From contig NZ_NIXN01000002.1 in assembly GCF_002807055.1 (NCBI RefSeq), positions 310,001 to 374,000 on the forward strand: a DNA stretch of 64,000 nt, read 5' to 3'. The DNA is from Confluentibacter citreus (GTDB taxonomy: Bacteria > Bacteroidota > Bacteroidia > Flavobacteriales > Flavobacteriaceae). The notes below the pieces were generated by a model. It did not search any database. It worked only from the letters and a program-made list of their open reading frames with translations, and was not told where the DNA came from. Below are positions 1-9,196 of the stretch, one piece after another. Numbering within the stretch: position 1 is the first letter of the stretch; the number at the start of each line of letters is the position of its first letter. The translations under genes were made by a program, and so were the position numbers.

Positions 1-486
1 GCTTTAAAAAAAGCAGATGAAACACCTGAAATGATATTAAAACTATCAAATTTATTAGACTACTTGTTATACAAGATTGATAAACCTTTTGTGCTTTTAA
101 CAGATGAAATAAATTACATAAAGGATTATATTGAGCTTGAAAAAATGCGATTTAATGATACTTTGGATATTAGTTTTAACTGCGATAATATTCCAGAATC
201 CATTAAAATTGCACCCATGATGTTATTGACGTTTGTTGAAAATAGCTTTAAACATGGCAGATTGAAAAATGGTCTGCTAACTATTAAAATGGATGTATCT
301 TGTACTACCGAAAGTATTTTTTTTTCAATAGAAAATTCAAGTTCAAAAAGTGAAAGGACAAATAAGGGCATCGGTTTGCTGAATATACAAAAGCGACTTG
401 ACATGCTTTACAAAGACAAATACCATTTAAAAATTGATGATTCTGAAACTGTTTTTAAAGTGAATCTTGAACTAAAACATATCTGA
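1..486 (+). CDS. LytS/YehU-type sensor histidine kinase, C-terminal part (5' end outside window)
   Basis: The reading frame is open from base 1, so the gene begins upstream and the first internal ATG at 31 is not its start. What remains is the end of a His_kinase (PF06580-type) dimerisation region followed by the ATP-binding domain. The N-box region reads PMMLLTFVENSFKHG and the G-box region NKGIGLLNIQKRLDMLY. Such kinases pair with LytTR regulators, and the next gene encodes one, beginning directly after this stop. The kinase would autophosphorylate on a histidine upstream of the window and pass phosphate to that regulator. The N-terminal sensor part cannot be seen, so the signal is unknown. 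Confidence 0.9.
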   Translation, partial: ALKKADETPEMILKLSNLLDYLLYKIDKPFVLLTDEINYIKDYIELEKMRFNDTLDISFNCDNIPESIKIAPMMLLTFVENSFKHGRLKNGLLTIKMDVSCTTESIFFSIENSSSKSERTNKGIGLLNIQKRLDMLYKDKYHLKIDDSETVFKVNLELKHI

Positions 487-1203
487 TTGCAAATTCAAAA
501 AAACATAGCGTGTTTAATTGTAGATGACGAAGCCATAGCAAGGGACATCATTACTACACATATTTCAAAAATTGAAAACATAAGCATTGTTGCCAGTTGT
601 AGCCATGCTATGGAAGCTTTCAACATCATTAGTAGCCACAATATAGATTTATTGTTTTTAGATATAAATATGCCTGAAATTTCAGGAATTTCATTTGCTA
701 AATCCATCAACAAAAACATAAAAATAATTTTCACAACCGCTTATCGTGATTATGCCGTTGAGGGCTTTGAGCTTCAAGCTGTTGATTATTTGTTGAAACC
801 TATTTCTTTCGAACGTATATTGAAAAGCATCAACACCTATTTTGAAGTCTATGGACAATTTAAAATAACTGAAGAAAAACCTTTAGAAACCAGTAGCTTT
901 ATGTTTGTCCGTTCAGACAGGCGTATGATAAAAATTGATTTTGAAGCTATTATTTACATTGAAAGTTTTAGTGATTACATTAAAATTCACTTAAAAAACG
1001 AGGTTATAGTAACACGAGAAACCATTAGTGCCATTGAAGCGAAGCTACCAAATAATCAATTTTTAAGAATCCATCGTTCTTATATTATTGCCATTTCACA
1101 TATTAATTCTTTCACCAACGAACATGTTGTTATTAATAATAAAGCCTTAACGATTAGCAGAAGTTACAAAAAGGACGTTTTGGAAAGGTTGGAGCAGTAT
1201 TGA
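487..1203 (+). CDS. LytTR-family response regulator
   Basis: This is a 238-residue two-domain response regulator. The receiver domain (about 8-125) has the acidic pair D13/D14, the phosphoacceptor D59 in LFLDINMP, a Thr pair in IIFTTAYRDYA and the conserved Lys in DYLLKPI. The LytTR DNA-binding domain (about 138-236) carries the typical RSDRRMIKI, YIESFSDYIKIH and FLRIHRSYII strands. The start is a TTG immediately after the kinase stop, without a spacer, so the two are translated together. LytTR regulators bind direct repeats upstream of target promoters; the targets cannot be told here. Confidence 0.93.
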   Translation: MQIQKNIACLIVDDEAIARDIITTHISKIENISIVASCSHAMEAFNIISSHNIDLLFLDINMPEISGISFAKSINKNIKIIFTTAYRDYAVEGFELQAVDYLLKPISFERILKSINTYFEVYGQFKITEEKPLETSSFMFVRSDRRMIKIDFEAIIYIESFSDYIKIHLKNEVIVTRETISAIEAKLPNNQFLRIHRSYIIAISHINSFTNEHVVINNKALTISRSYKKDVLERLEQY

Positions 1204-1285
1204 GTAAACAAAAAAATAAACCAACTTTGTTCAAGCTAAAACCAGAGAAGTTTATACACGGCTTATTATCAATAAGTTTTTATTC

Positions 1286-1753
1286 TCAAACTCCTAATAT
1301 CTCAGAAATCAATGCCTTGTATTCTTGAATATTTCTTTTATATTTTTTCTGCACACTAATCCATAATAAAATGCCCAATGCTAATATTATTGCACCAATT
1401 AAATACAAATAAGCACTGCTATTTTTTTCTGAAACTACAGCTATTAGAAAACCCAATCCCAAAAACATATGAGTAAATATTATTAATTTCCACAAAAAAT
1501 GCTGTTGAAAAGAAATTTCTACATCGGTTTCATTTTCAGTATCTGTTTTTGATAATTTTCCATTCACAACTATGCTGTTTAGAAATAGTAAATACCATGG
1601 ATATAGAATCCGTTTACGCATTTTAAATGTTGTTGAATTATTTTTATCGTGATTCATATTAAATACAAATCCGTCAACAGATTCCAGTGCTGGCTTCATA
1701 TTCTTTATAATCTCTTTGGGATTGCTTCCTATTTTAAAATTCCATTTTTTCAT
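1286..1753 (-). CDS. Small membrane protein of unknown function
   Basis: A 155-residue protein that I do not recognise. Two hydrophobic segments (about 89-107 and 114-134) suggest a membrane hairpin, with a soluble N-terminal region of about 85 residues and a short basic tail (KKYKRN). The N-terminal part has alternating short hydrophobic strands. It is on the minus strand, converging on the LytTR gene, and is followed upstream by the SMP-30-like lipoprotein gene. No catalytic motif is visible. Confidence 0.7.
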   Translation of the reverse strand: MKKWNFKIGSNPKEIIKNMKPALESVDGFVFNMNHDKNNSTTFKMRKRILYPWYLLFLNSIVVNGKLSKTDTENETDVEISFQQHFLWKLIIFTHMFLGLGFLIAVVSEKNSSAYLYLIGAIILALGILLWISVQKKYKRNIQEYKALISEILGV

Positions 1754-1804
1754 AATATCGTTTTAAATATCTGGTAACTAGTTTTATAGCTTCCTTTAAT
1801 ATAT

Positions 1805-2737
1805 CTAATTAATATCAACCGAATGGACCAAACCCGTTTTCATATCTGGCAATAATAAACGTCCTTTATCTTCTTCCAAATAAAAGTCGGCTGCAGATTC
1901 CAAGCCCTCAATTAATACTGTAGATTCCTCTGTTTCTCCATCAATTTTCCAAACCTTCCCTTGTTGCCAGCTACTCACATAATAATTACCTTTACTATCT
2001 TGCTCCACAGCATCTGCACCACGAAACTGACCTTTAAGAGGGGTTAATTGTCCGTTTCGTGTTACCAAAAAATTACCCTTAAAAAATTCGCCTACCATCA
2101 TGTTGCCATCATTATCAATACCCACACCGTTCGGATTCAACAATAAAGGTGAGGTATCTTGAGCAATGGTAACGTTACCTTCTAAATCAATGTGGTAAAT
2201 TCGTCCTAATTCTGGCACCAACTTGGCTTCTTCACTATCTAAAGGCCAGAGATTGCTGTTTTCATCACGCATATATTTAGTTGCACCCATGTCAACCACA
2301 TAAATACCTTTACCTTCGCCATCTACTGACACATCATTTAAATATAAAACGTCTTCTGGAAAATCTTCTTTATCAGCAAAAACCTGTGTTTTGCCATCTT
2401 TATCGACTTTCCAAACACGCGTCACATCCGAAAAATACAAGTGACCTCCAACATAAGCAATGCCTTTAGGTTCATTAAATCCTTTCGCAAAAACCTTTAA
2501 TGTGCCATCCTTGGAAATTTCAACCAACTCCGCATCGCCTTCTACACTGCCATTCATAACGGTCACATAATAATTATCATCAAAACCTTTTGTAATACTT
2601 TCAGGATTTTCACCGACTTTAATCGGAAACTGAATATCGGAGCCGCATCCCGTAAAAGATACTACAAGCGCAGTTAAAATAATACCCATTAGAATGTGTT
2701 GAAAGGAGCCTCTGGTAAACGTTGATAATGTCTTCAT
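1805..2737 (-). CDS. SMP-30/gluconolactonase-like beta-propeller lipoprotein
   Basis: The protein is about 310 residues from the chosen ATG at 2737. An in-frame upstream start at 2791 would add 18 residues in front of a normal signal sequence. The N terminus is a lipoprotein signal (ILTALVVSFTG before Cys31), so it is probably anchored in the outer membrane or periplasm. The rest is made of repeated blades of the NHL/SMP-30 kind, such as GIAYVGGHLYFSD, NGVGIDNDGNMMVGE and AVEQDSKGNYYVSSW. Family members are lactonases or ligand-binding propellers; the substrate cannot be read from sequence. It follows the SGNH esterase gene on the same strand with a gap of 184 bp. Confidence 0.8.
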   Translation of the reverse strand: MKTLSTFTRGSFQHILMGIILTALVVSFTGCGSDIQFPIKVGENPESITKGFDDNYYVTVMNGSVEGDAELVEISKDGTLKVFAKGFNEPKGIAYVGGHLYFSDVTRVWKVDKDGKTQVFADKEDFPEDVLYLNDVSVDGEGKGIYVVDMGATKYMRDENSNLWPLDSEEAKLVPELGRIYHIDLEGNVTIAQDTSPLLLNPNGVGIDNDGNMMVGEFFKGNFLVTRNGQLTPLKGQFRGADAVEQDSKGNYYVSSWQQGKVWKIDGETEESTVLIEGLESAADFYLEEDKGRLLLPDMKTGLVHSVDIN

Positions 2738-2921
2738 TTTTTTAGTTTTGATTGGTTTTAAGATGCGGAATAATAAAATCATTAAACCCACAAATACTGA
2801 AAATTCAGTATAAGTAAGCTAATTTAGTTTTTTAAAAGTTTAAAGTCAATTTTTCACTTGGAAAAGAAAACATAAAAACGTTTCTACTAAATAATTTTGA
2901 ATTAAAATAACGAGGTAATGA

Positions 2922-4223
2922 CTACTCAAACAATTTTAAGTCGATGGATTCTGCCATTAACACATAACCTAATTCATTAGGATGCAGAAAATCGCCCGTA
3001 TGGGCATTTGGCAATATGACCGATGGATTTTCAGGATCGCTCATGGCTTTATCGAAATCGATAACCGCATCAAATTTTCCACTGTTACGAATCCAATCAT
3101 TTACTTTTTGCCTTGCCGTTTCCCTGTAATCTTGATAATAAAATGACTTATCTATGGGTAAAATAGTTGCACCATACACAATGATATTTTGTGAATGTGC
3201 TTCATCTATCATTTTACCATACGCAGCAATTAAGCCATCGGCAACCATATTGGCGGCTTCACTACTTCGTGTACCACCAAGATCGTTAACGCCTTCAAGG
3301 ATTATCAACCATTTTACACCATGTTGTTTCATGACATCTCTATCAAATCTATTTAATGCCGTAGGCCCTAAACCGCCTCTAAGCACACAATTACCCCCAA
3401 TTCCCATATTAAGAACACCTATTTGTCGGGTTGCTGGATTTTTAAGAAACCGTTCCGACAACATATCTGGCCACCTATTCTGTTTGTCGGTTCCAGAGCC
3501 ACGGCCATCCGTAATGGAATTACCCAAAATCACCAAAGCATTAGCTTCTTCTGTTGCCTTCACATCTATGCCGTTGATAATATACCAATGCTCGGTTTTA
3601 ACGGCACTATTAAAATGTTCTTCTGAAATTTTATTTCCTTCATATATATATGATGTGGTTCGAGACCCAGGATGCCCGGTCACATCTGGTGATGTTTCGC
3701 CAAAATAAATCGTAATAGCAATATCCATTCTTGGGCTTAACTTAAAGGCCATGGGGTCGGATGTTAGAACACCATTAGGTTGCATCGTAACTTCCGTTTT
3801 GCCATTAAATGTCAATTCTTTAATGGTGGCTACATCAATCACACTGCTGTCTTTTGATACAGCTATTTGAACCGCTTTCATGGTGACTGGCGACTTACTA
3901 AATTCATTGTTAAATCGTAACCTGATACTATCCCCGCCAATGGAAACTCGCACAATTTGGCGCAATGTATTGTTCGTTAAACCTGGTTCCGGCGGCATGT
4001 TATTAGGTTCTACAAGTTGTGGTGCCGTGCCCCAAGTACCTACCCATTGTGTTGGTAATTTTAATATATCATTTTGATTATTTGCAACATTGTCTTTAGT
4101 TGATTTAGAGCCTGAACAACCCAACAATGTAAAAACAAATATAAACGCGAAACAGAATAATATTCTTAAAAATGAAAATCGAAGAAATATAATTTTAGAG
4201 GAAAAGGTTTTATAAAAAGTCAT
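2922..4223 (-). CDS. SGNH/GDSL-family esterase lipoprotein (XynE-like)
   Basis: A secreted hydrolase of about 433 residues from the ATG at 4223; a start at 4286 is open but puts 21 extra residues before the signal. The signal ends at a lipobox (LLGC, Cys36). An N-terminal beta domain (WVGTWGTAPQ onward) precedes the SGNH hydrolase. Block I is LGNSITDG with nucleophile Ser236, block II includes GIGGNC, block III is EGVNDLGG, and block V DFLHPNE supplies the Asp/His pair. Members remove acetyl or other acyl groups from polysaccharides. Polymer breakdown is a reasonable but unproven role; no glycoside hydrolases lie beside it. Confidence 0.87.
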   Translation of the reverse strand: MTFYKTFSSKIIFLRFSFLRILFCFAFIFVFTLLGCSGSKSTKDNVANNQNDILKLPTQWVGTWGTAPQLVEPNNMPPEPGLTNNTLRQIVRVSIGGDSIRLRFNNEFSKSPVTMKAVQIAVSKDSSVIDVATIKELTFNGKTEVTMQPNGVLTSDPMAFKLSPRMDIAITIYFGETSPDVTGHPGSRTTSYIYEGNKISEEHFNSAVKTEHWYIINGIDVKATEEANALVILGNSITDGRGSGTDKQNRWPDMLSERFLKNPATRQIGVLNMGIGGNCVLRGGLGPTALNRFDRDVMKQHGVKWLIILEGVNDLGGTRSSEAANMVADGLIAAYGKMIDEAHSQNIIVYGATILPIDKSFYYQDYRETARQKVNDWIRNSGKFDAVIDFDKAMSDPENPSVILPNAHTGDFLHPNELGYVLMAESIDLKLFE

Positions 4224-4334
4224 TGATCTTAATTTAAGTTTTAGTGGTTCATAAAAGTAACTCTTAGAAATTATAATTTGTTCCAAAAAAGTGCCGATGA
4301 CTTATAAAAAATGAACATTATAGTTTGACAAAAC

Positions 4335-4364
4335 AAAAAGCAAACCTAATAGGTTTGCTTTTTT
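4335..4364 (-). terminator. Rho-independent terminator after lpdA
   Basis: A 13-bp stem (AGCAAACCT arm within A/T tracts) with a 3-nt loop is followed by a T run when read on the minus strand. It lies just downstream of the lpdA stop and upstream of the SGNH gene, so it separates the two transcription units. It is near symmetrical and could work in both directions. Confidence 0.75.
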
Positions 4365-4375
4365 GTTATGATGAG

Positions 4376-4395
4376 ATTCCCGCCTTCGCGGGAAT
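4376..4395. repeat. Short GC-rich palindrome next to the lpdA stop
   Basis: ATTCCCGC-CTTC-GCGGGAAT is a perfect 8-bp stem with a 4-nt loop, ending one base before the lpdA stop codon. It is far richer in GC than its surroundings. Hairpins of this type are common dispersed repeats in Bacteroidota genomes. It stands beside a separate terminator hairpin and may protect the mRNA 3' end. Confidence 0.6.
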
Positions 4396-4396
4396 G

Positions 4397-5797
4397 TTAC
4401 ATATGCAAAGCTCTGTCCCCTGTAGCGGCTAAAGCAGCTTCTTTAATAGCTTCCGTAAATGTTGGATGAGCATGCGACATTCTGGATACATCTTCGGCAC
4501 TGGCTCTGAACTCCATAGCCACAACGGCTTCTGCAATCATGTCTGCGGCACGTGCACCAATCATGTGTACGCCTAAAATTTCATCTGTTTTTTTATCTGC
4601 TAAAATTTTTACAAAGCCATCTAAATCCATACTCGCTCTACTTCTACCTAATGCACGCATTGGGAAAGAACCCACTTTATATTCTACTTTTGCTTCTTGT
4701 AATTGCTCTTCGGTTTTTCCAACACTGGCGACTTCTGGCCATGTGTAAACCACGCCTGGAATTAAATTATAATCAATATGCGGTTTTTGTCCAGCAATCG
4801 TTTCAGCAACAAAAACACCTTCTTCTTCCGCTTTATGCGCTAACATGGCGCCTTTTACCACGTCGCCAATCGCATAAATATTTTTAGCCGATGTTTGTAA
4901 ATGGTCGTTGACTTCTATTTGTCCTCTGTCTGTTACCTTCACACCAGCAGCAGCTGCATTTAGTCCGTCTGTATAAGGACGACGACCAACCGATACCAAG
5001 CAATAATCGCCTTTAAATTCTATTTCGTTACCTTTTTTATCATCTGCCTTTACAATAACTTCATTGCCTTTGCGCTCAACAGATTTTACTTTATGGGAAA
5101 TATTGATATTGAATTTCTGTTTCTTCAATACTTTCGTTAATTCTTTAGACAAGCCAGCATCCATCGTTGGGATGATTCTATCTAAATACTCAATAACAGT
5201 CACTTCTGAACCCAAACGTTTGTAAACTTGTCCGAGTTCCAATCCAATCACACCACCGCCAATAACGATTAAATGTTTTGGTATTTCTTTAAGTTTCAAC
5301 GCTTCGGTAGACGTAATAATACGTTCCTTATCTAAATGGATAAATGGCAAGTTGGATGGTTTACTACCTGTTGCAATGATGGTGTTCTTCGCTTCAATTT
5401 CAGTAGTTTCATCACCAGAAATAGTAATATGTGTAGCATCTTTAAAACTGCCTACACCACGATACACATCAATTTTATTTTTATTCATTAAAAAATCAAT
5501 CCCTCCAACTGTCTGATCGACAACAGATTGTTTACGGGCTATCATTTTTTCTAAATTCACTTTAATATCGCCCGGAATATCAATACCATGTTCTTCAAAA
5601 TGTTTTACGGCATCTTCATAATGGTGGGAAGAATCTAAAAGTGCTTTACTTGGTATACACCCTACATTTAAACAGGTACCGCCAAGGGTAGCATATTTTT
5701 CTATTATGGCCGTTTTCATGCCTAATTGAGCGCAACGTATGGCTGCAACATATCCTCCTGGACCCGAGCCTATTATGGCTACATCATATGAATTCAT
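4397..5797 (-). CDS. lpdA: Dihydrolipoyl dehydrogenase
   Basis: A 466-residue FAD-dependent disulfide oxidoreductase, the E3 component shared by pyruvate and 2-oxoglutarate dehydrogenase complexes, which reoxidises lipoamide with NAD+. The FAD-binding motif is VAIIGSGPGGYVAA at the N terminus. The redox disulfide is Cys42/Cys47 in GGTCLNVGCIPSK. The NAD-binding motif is VIGGGVIGLELG, and HAHPTFTEAIKEA provides the His-Glu pair of the active site. The start at 5797 fits the family; an upstream in-frame start at 5836 would add 13 unrelated residues. No E1 or E2 gene is adjacent, so it is transcribed alone. Confidence 0.95.
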   Translation of the reverse strand: MNSYDVAIIGSGPGGYVAAIRCAQLGMKTAIIEKYATLGGTCLNVGCIPSKALLDSSHHYEDAVKHFEEHGIDIPGDIKVNLEKMIARKQSVVDQTVGGIDFLMNKNKIDVYRGVGSFKDATHITISGDETTEIEAKNTIIATGSKPSNLPFIHLDKERIITSTEALKLKEIPKHLIVIGGGVIGLELGQVYKRLGSEVTVIEYLDRIIPTMDAGLSKELTKVLKKQKFNINISHKVKSVERKGNEVIVKADDKKGNEIEFKGDYCLVSVGRRPYTDGLNAAAAGVKVTDRGQIEVNDHLQTSAKNIYAIGDVVKGAMLAHKAEEEGVFVAETIAGQKPHIDYNLIPGVVYTWPEVASVGKTEEQLQEAKVEYKVGSFPMRALGRSRASMDLDGFVKILADKKTDEILGVHMIGARAADMIAEAVVAMEFRASAEDVSRMSHAHPTFTEAIKEAALAATGDRALHM

Positions 5798-5835
5798 AGT
5801 ATTATTTTGATATTCGTTGATTAAAAAATGAAACA

Positions 5836-5866
5836 CAAAAATACAAATGTTTTATGTGAAGGCAAT
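5836..5866 (-). promoter_or_regulatory. Candidate promoter of lpdA (Bacteroidota type)
   Basis: On the minus strand ATTG, 19 bp and then TATTTTTG match the TTTG-N19-TAnnTTTG consensus of the Bacteroidota primary sigma factor with one difference in the -33 box. It is about 39 bp before the chosen ATG, which also supports the 5797 start because the longer form would begin inside the promoter. Confidence 0.5.
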
Positions 5867-5911
5867 AAAAAACACCGATTTATAAAGTGAATTTATAATA
5901 TTAATTAAGGC

Positions 5912-7495
5912 TTATTTTCTTTTTTCATTAATGTGATTTAACACCCATTCCAACTCTACATCCTTTTTTAAAAACACATCTTCCCAAGTCGGCAATATGG
6001 TTACATCAGGTTTTACCCCATAACCATCTGGCGTTTGTTTATAAGGGGCATCAACCTGCATTAAACCCATGCCTATTTTTAGTTTTGTGGTTGGCAGTTC
6101 ATAAATTTTATAAATCCCAGACACAGTACCATTGTAAGCGCCGCCTGTTTCTTCACCAACAAAAACAGCTCGGTTGGTGGCTTGTAAATGTGTTGAAATT
6201 AAAGAAGAAGCCGAAAACGAATTCCCATTGATAAGCACATATATATCTCCCGTAAAATGATTTGGTCTTGGGCTTTTTGGTTTCGTATACTTGAATCTAT
6301 AATATAATTTACCATCTCTCCTTTTTGTTTTAATGAGGTTATGAATAACGACAAATGGTGATACTATGCCCGACAACACTTTTAAACTATTAGGGGTTGT
6401 ATTACTCATTGCTGCTGTTAAAAATGGGGTACGACTATTAACCTCACTATCTTCCAGAAATTTGTATTCTGTGTTGGCTAGATATGAATACAAATAATCG
6501 ATTTCTGATATTCTACCACCACCATTATTCCTTAAATCTAAAACCAAATGTTTAGTTTTTGCAGAATCCAGTTTAAGAAAACTTTCTCTGTAGAATTTTT
6601 TATACTTACCGTTTGTAAAACTGCGAATGTTCATATACGCCACGGTACTATCTTCTTCCATAAAGCTGAAATTCCGAGTATAATTTTTTGTTTCAGCTAT
6701 AAATCCATGCTTTCTGTTAAACTTTCTCTTTTGCTTTAACGCTAATCTGGAAGCCTCTTTTTCTGCCTTCGTTAACTTTTTAGGTTTTGAAAGGGCACTT
6801 GAATCGGCCTTTTTAGTTGGTTCTTCTTTTAGTATACGCCTGAATGTTTTTGTAAACATGGAATCTTTGTTCTTGAAAGAAATATGTAAACTATCCTTAA
6901 GCCCTTTATCCTTGAAATAAAAACTAGAAAAATATTTTCCAACTGATCGATCATGCAAGGTCACATTATAACCATCAGAAGAAAAACGATTTTTATAGGT
7001 CTTTATTAAATTGGGTATGGAGTCGTTTTCAATTTTAATCACCTCACTACCTACCAAAGCGGAGTCGTTTCCTTTAACACTCATAACCCAAAGTTTGTTC
7101 TGTAAATAGTCGAACTCTAAATCGTAAAACTCAAACTTCTGTTTTTTTAGTTTCTTAGACTCTTTTCTAGTATATCGCTTATTTGCAGAACCTACGGAAA
7201 TATGACCTTGCCTAACATAACTAACCACCGGTGCTAATTTTTTGTAAAATTCACGGGAATCCATAGGTTGTGTTATAGAACTTTTCAAACTATCAAACTT
7301 AAAATCCAAAACCTCCTTACTTGTATATTGATACAATCTTGGATGGTGCTTTTGTAATTGTTTGTATAATTTATCTACATCATTTCGTAAATCGGTTACA
7401 GGATGTAAATTCGTTATTTGAGCATTGTAATTTTTAACGCTTCTACAAGACACCAACATCAATAAAAAAGATATAAATAGAATCGCTTTTTTCAT
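5912..7495 (-). CDS. S41-family peptidase-like lipoprotein
   Basis: A 527-residue protein with a lipoprotein signal (LLMLVSC, Cys17). The C-terminal half is an S41 (C-terminal processing peptidase/tail-specific protease) fold: LVLDLRNNGGGRISEID, then INGNSFSASS around residues 422-430 with the candidate nucleophile Ser, then VGEETGGAYNGT. A Lys- and Ala-rich stretch at about 228-265 (KKADSSALSKPKKLTKAEK) looks like a flexible insert. No clear PDZ domain is visible. It is probably periplasmic, acting on unknown peptides or proteins. The gene is monocistronic, between lpdA and the divergent smpB. Confidence 0.82.
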   Translation of the reverse strand: MKKAILFISFLLMLVSCRSVKNYNAQITNLHPVTDLRNDVDKLYKQLQKHHPRLYQYTSKEVLDFKFDSLKSSITQPMDSREFYKKLAPVVSYVRQGHISVGSANKRYTRKESKKLKKQKFEFYDLEFDYLQNKLWVMSVKGNDSALVGSEVIKIENDSIPNLIKTYKNRFSSDGYNVTLHDRSVGKYFSSFYFKDKGLKDSLHISFKNKDSMFTKTFRRILKEEPTKKADSSALSKPKKLTKAEKEASRLALKQKRKFNRKHGFIAETKNYTRNFSFMEEDSTVAYMNIRSFTNGKYKKFYRESFLKLDSAKTKHLVLDLRNNGGGRISEIDYLYSYLANTEYKFLEDSEVNSRTPFLTAAMSNTTPNSLKVLSGIVSPFVVIHNLIKTKRRDGKLYYRFKYTKPKSPRPNHFTGDIYVLINGNSFSASSLISTHLQATNRAVFVGEETGGAYNGTVSGIYKIYELPTTKLKIGMGLMQVDAPYKQTPDGYGVKPDVTILPTWEDVFLKKDVELEWVLNHINEKRK

Positions 7496-7620
7496 AAATA
7501 ACGCTAAAGACTTCTGCTAAAATAAATGTATTTTCTCTAACCCAACAGCATTATTACCTGCTTTAACGTCTAAATTATTTTTTCGGAAGCAACTCTCATT
7601 TAAAAACTCATAAATTTGTG

Positions 7621-7628
7621 TAATTTTG
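7621..7628 (+). promoter_or_regulatory. Candidate -7 element of smpB
   Basis: TAATTTTG fits TAnnTTTG and ends six bases before the smpB ATG; a second match, TAAATTTG, lies at 7611-7618. If the nearer one is used, transcription would begin at or next to the ATG, giving a nearly leaderless mRNA. No good -33 TTTG is found at the usual spacing for either. Confidence 0.35.
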
Positions 7629-7634
7629 TGCCCC

Positions 7635-8093
7635 ATGCAAAAAAATATTAACATACAAAATAAAAAGGCGCGTTTTCTATTTGAAATCATAGATACGTAC
7701 ACCGCTGGTATTGTTTTAACAGGCACCGAAATAAAATCCATACGAAGTAGCAAGGCCTCTATTGCCGAAAGTTTTTGTGAGTTTAATGAACAAGGTGAAC
7801 TATTTGTAATTAATATGACTATTGAAGAATATGCCTTTGGAAATTATTACAATCACCGACCAAAGGCCGAAAGAAAGTTACTCTTAAGCAAAAAAGAACT
7901 TAAAAAGTTACTGAAAGAGGTGCAAACTAGCGGACTTACTATTATTCCTTTACGATTATTTATCAATGAGAAAGGCTTTGCAAAAGTCGATATTGCTTTA
8001 GCAAAAGGTAAAAAATTATACGATAAACGTGAAACCATCAAAGACCGAGATAATAAACGGGATTTAGATCGCGTTAAAAAAATATTTAAATAA
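7635..8093 (+). CDS. smpB: SsrA-binding protein SmpB
   Basis: A 152-residue tmRNA-binding protein needed for trans-translation, which frees stalled ribosomes. The conserved features are the N-terminal [38 protein letters not shown] and the basic C-terminal tail [20 protein letters not shown] that enters the decoding centre. The ATG at 7635 gives the usual family start; an in-frame TTG at 7626 would add three residues. The tail is rich in Lys/Arg as expected. The next gene begins immediately after its stop. Confidence 0.96.
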   Translation: MQKNINIQNKKARFLFEIIDTYTAGIVLTGTEIKSIRSSKASIAESFCEFNEQGELFVINMTIEEYAFGNYYNHRPKAERKLLLSKKELKKLLKEVQTSGLTIIPLRLFINEKGFAKVDIALAKGKKLYDKRETIKDRDNKRDLDRVKKIFK

Positions 8094-8624
8094 ATGAAAT
8101 CGTTTATCTACTTCATATTAATTATTTTCTCGGTCACTTTAAATGCCCAAGAAAAAACAACCAAAAACCCAGTTGACATTACCTCTGTTGTAACTATGGA
8201 TAATACCATAAAAACGCTTTACAATGTTATTTCTGGTGAAATAGGCAAAAAGCGGGATTGGAACCAGTTTAAATATTTATTTCACCCTGATGCCAAATTA
8301 ATTGCTGCTGGCAAAGATGTGAATGGTGAAACCAAAATAAGCTATATGAAGCCAGATGACTACATTAAAAATTCTGGTAAGTGGTTGGAAACAAACGGTT
8401 TTTTTGAAAAGGAAATTCATAGAACCGTGAATACATTTGGTAACATGGCACACGTGTTTAGTACGTACGAATGTTTTTATAATGTTACCGACAAAAAACC
8501 ATTTATGAGAGGCATTAATAGCATTCAGTTGTGGAATGATGGCAAACGTTGGTGGATAATCAATTTATATTGGACCCAAGAAACTAGGGATAACCCAATT
8601 CCTGAAGCATTTTTGACAAAATAA
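8094..8624 (+). CDS. Secreted NTF2/SnoaL-like protein
   Basis: A 176-residue protein with a signal peptide ending near LNAQ. The mature part looks like the SnoaL/NTF2-like fold: a helical start (IKTLYNVISGEIGKKRDW), then LFHPDAKLI and strands such as AHVFSTYECFYNV, RGINSIQLWNDGKRWWIINLYWTQE. Such proteins have a cone-shaped pocket and can be enzymes or ligand binders; no catalytic residues can be assigned. The ATG follows the smpB stop with no gap (TAAATG), so it is probably co-transcribed with smpB. Confidence 0.78.
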   Translation: MKSFIYFILIIFSVTLNAQEKTTKNPVDITSVVTMDNTIKTLYNVISGEIGKKRDWNQFKYLFHPDAKLIAAGKDVNGETKISYMKPDDYIKNSGKWLETNGFFEKEIHRTVNTFGNMAHVFSTYECFYNVTDKKPFMRGINSIQLWNDGKRWWIINLYWTQETRDNPIPEAFLTK

Positions 8625-8630
8625 TCCAAC

Positions 8631-9158
8631 TTATTCTTCCAACATTTTTTTTAAATTTTCCAAACCTTTTTCAAAATCATCACCTACGGCTTTCTCCATA
8701 TTAAAGAATAAGAAAAAAATATTGGATAACGGTTTGTTTCTTCCAGAAAAGCCCCATGTTACAATGGTTGAATTGTATTTATCCAAGCCTTTAATTTTTA
8801 TATAAGCATCCGATTCTGAATGCCAAGGTTTATAAAACCTTAGCTTAGTTTCAATAACTTCATTTTCAACAATACGTGTAATTTCCTGTTCTCCAGAACC
8901 TACATCTTTGTTGCCTTCCCATTTAGCAATAAAACCGATTTTGCCATCGACCCCCTGAAAACTTTGTTTCATATTAGGGTCTTTCTTTTTCCAAGGCGAC
9001 CAATCATCCTGGTTTTTAATGAACTTTAAATATTCAAAAACCTCGTTTGCGGGTTTACAAATGACAATATTTCTACTAATATTAAATTTTTTAGGAGCCG
9101 CTATAACCAATAAAAAGAATACTAAAGCTATAAATAAAATAGCGAACAGGAAAATCAT
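8631..9158 (-). CDS. Membrane-anchored SRPBCC-family protein
   Basis: A 175-residue protein with an N-terminal transmembrane segment (about 2-20) and then an SRPBCC (START/polyketide cyclase-like) domain. Typical pieces are NISRNIVICKPANEVFEYL, DDWSPWKKKDPNMKQSF and the closing helix with DDFEKGLENLKKMLE. These domains bind hydrophobic ligands in a deep cavity. It ends six bases from the NTF2-like gene, convergently. Function is unknown. Confidence 0.8.
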   Translation of the reverse strand: MIFLFAILFIALVFFLLVIAAPKKFNISRNIVICKPANEVFEYLKFIKNQDDWSPWKKKDPNMKQSFQGVDGKIGFIAKWEGNKDVGSGEQEITRIVENEVIETKLRFYKPWHSESDAYIKIKGLDKYNSTIVTWGFSGRNKPLSNIFFLFFNMEKAVGDDFEKGLENLKKMLEE

Positions 9159-9196
9159 ATTAGAGAGAGTTATTTAACCCTTAAATATAATCATTT

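Noticed and set aside
3154-3708. 184-codon open frame on the plus strand inside the SGNH esterase gene
   Set aside because: It is antisense to a gene with clear SGNH motifs, has no family resemblance, and its composition is that of a shadow frame.
7517-7753. 78-codon minus-strand frame over the smpB start
   Set aside because: It is the complement of the conserved SmpB N terminus and of its promoter; no independent signal.
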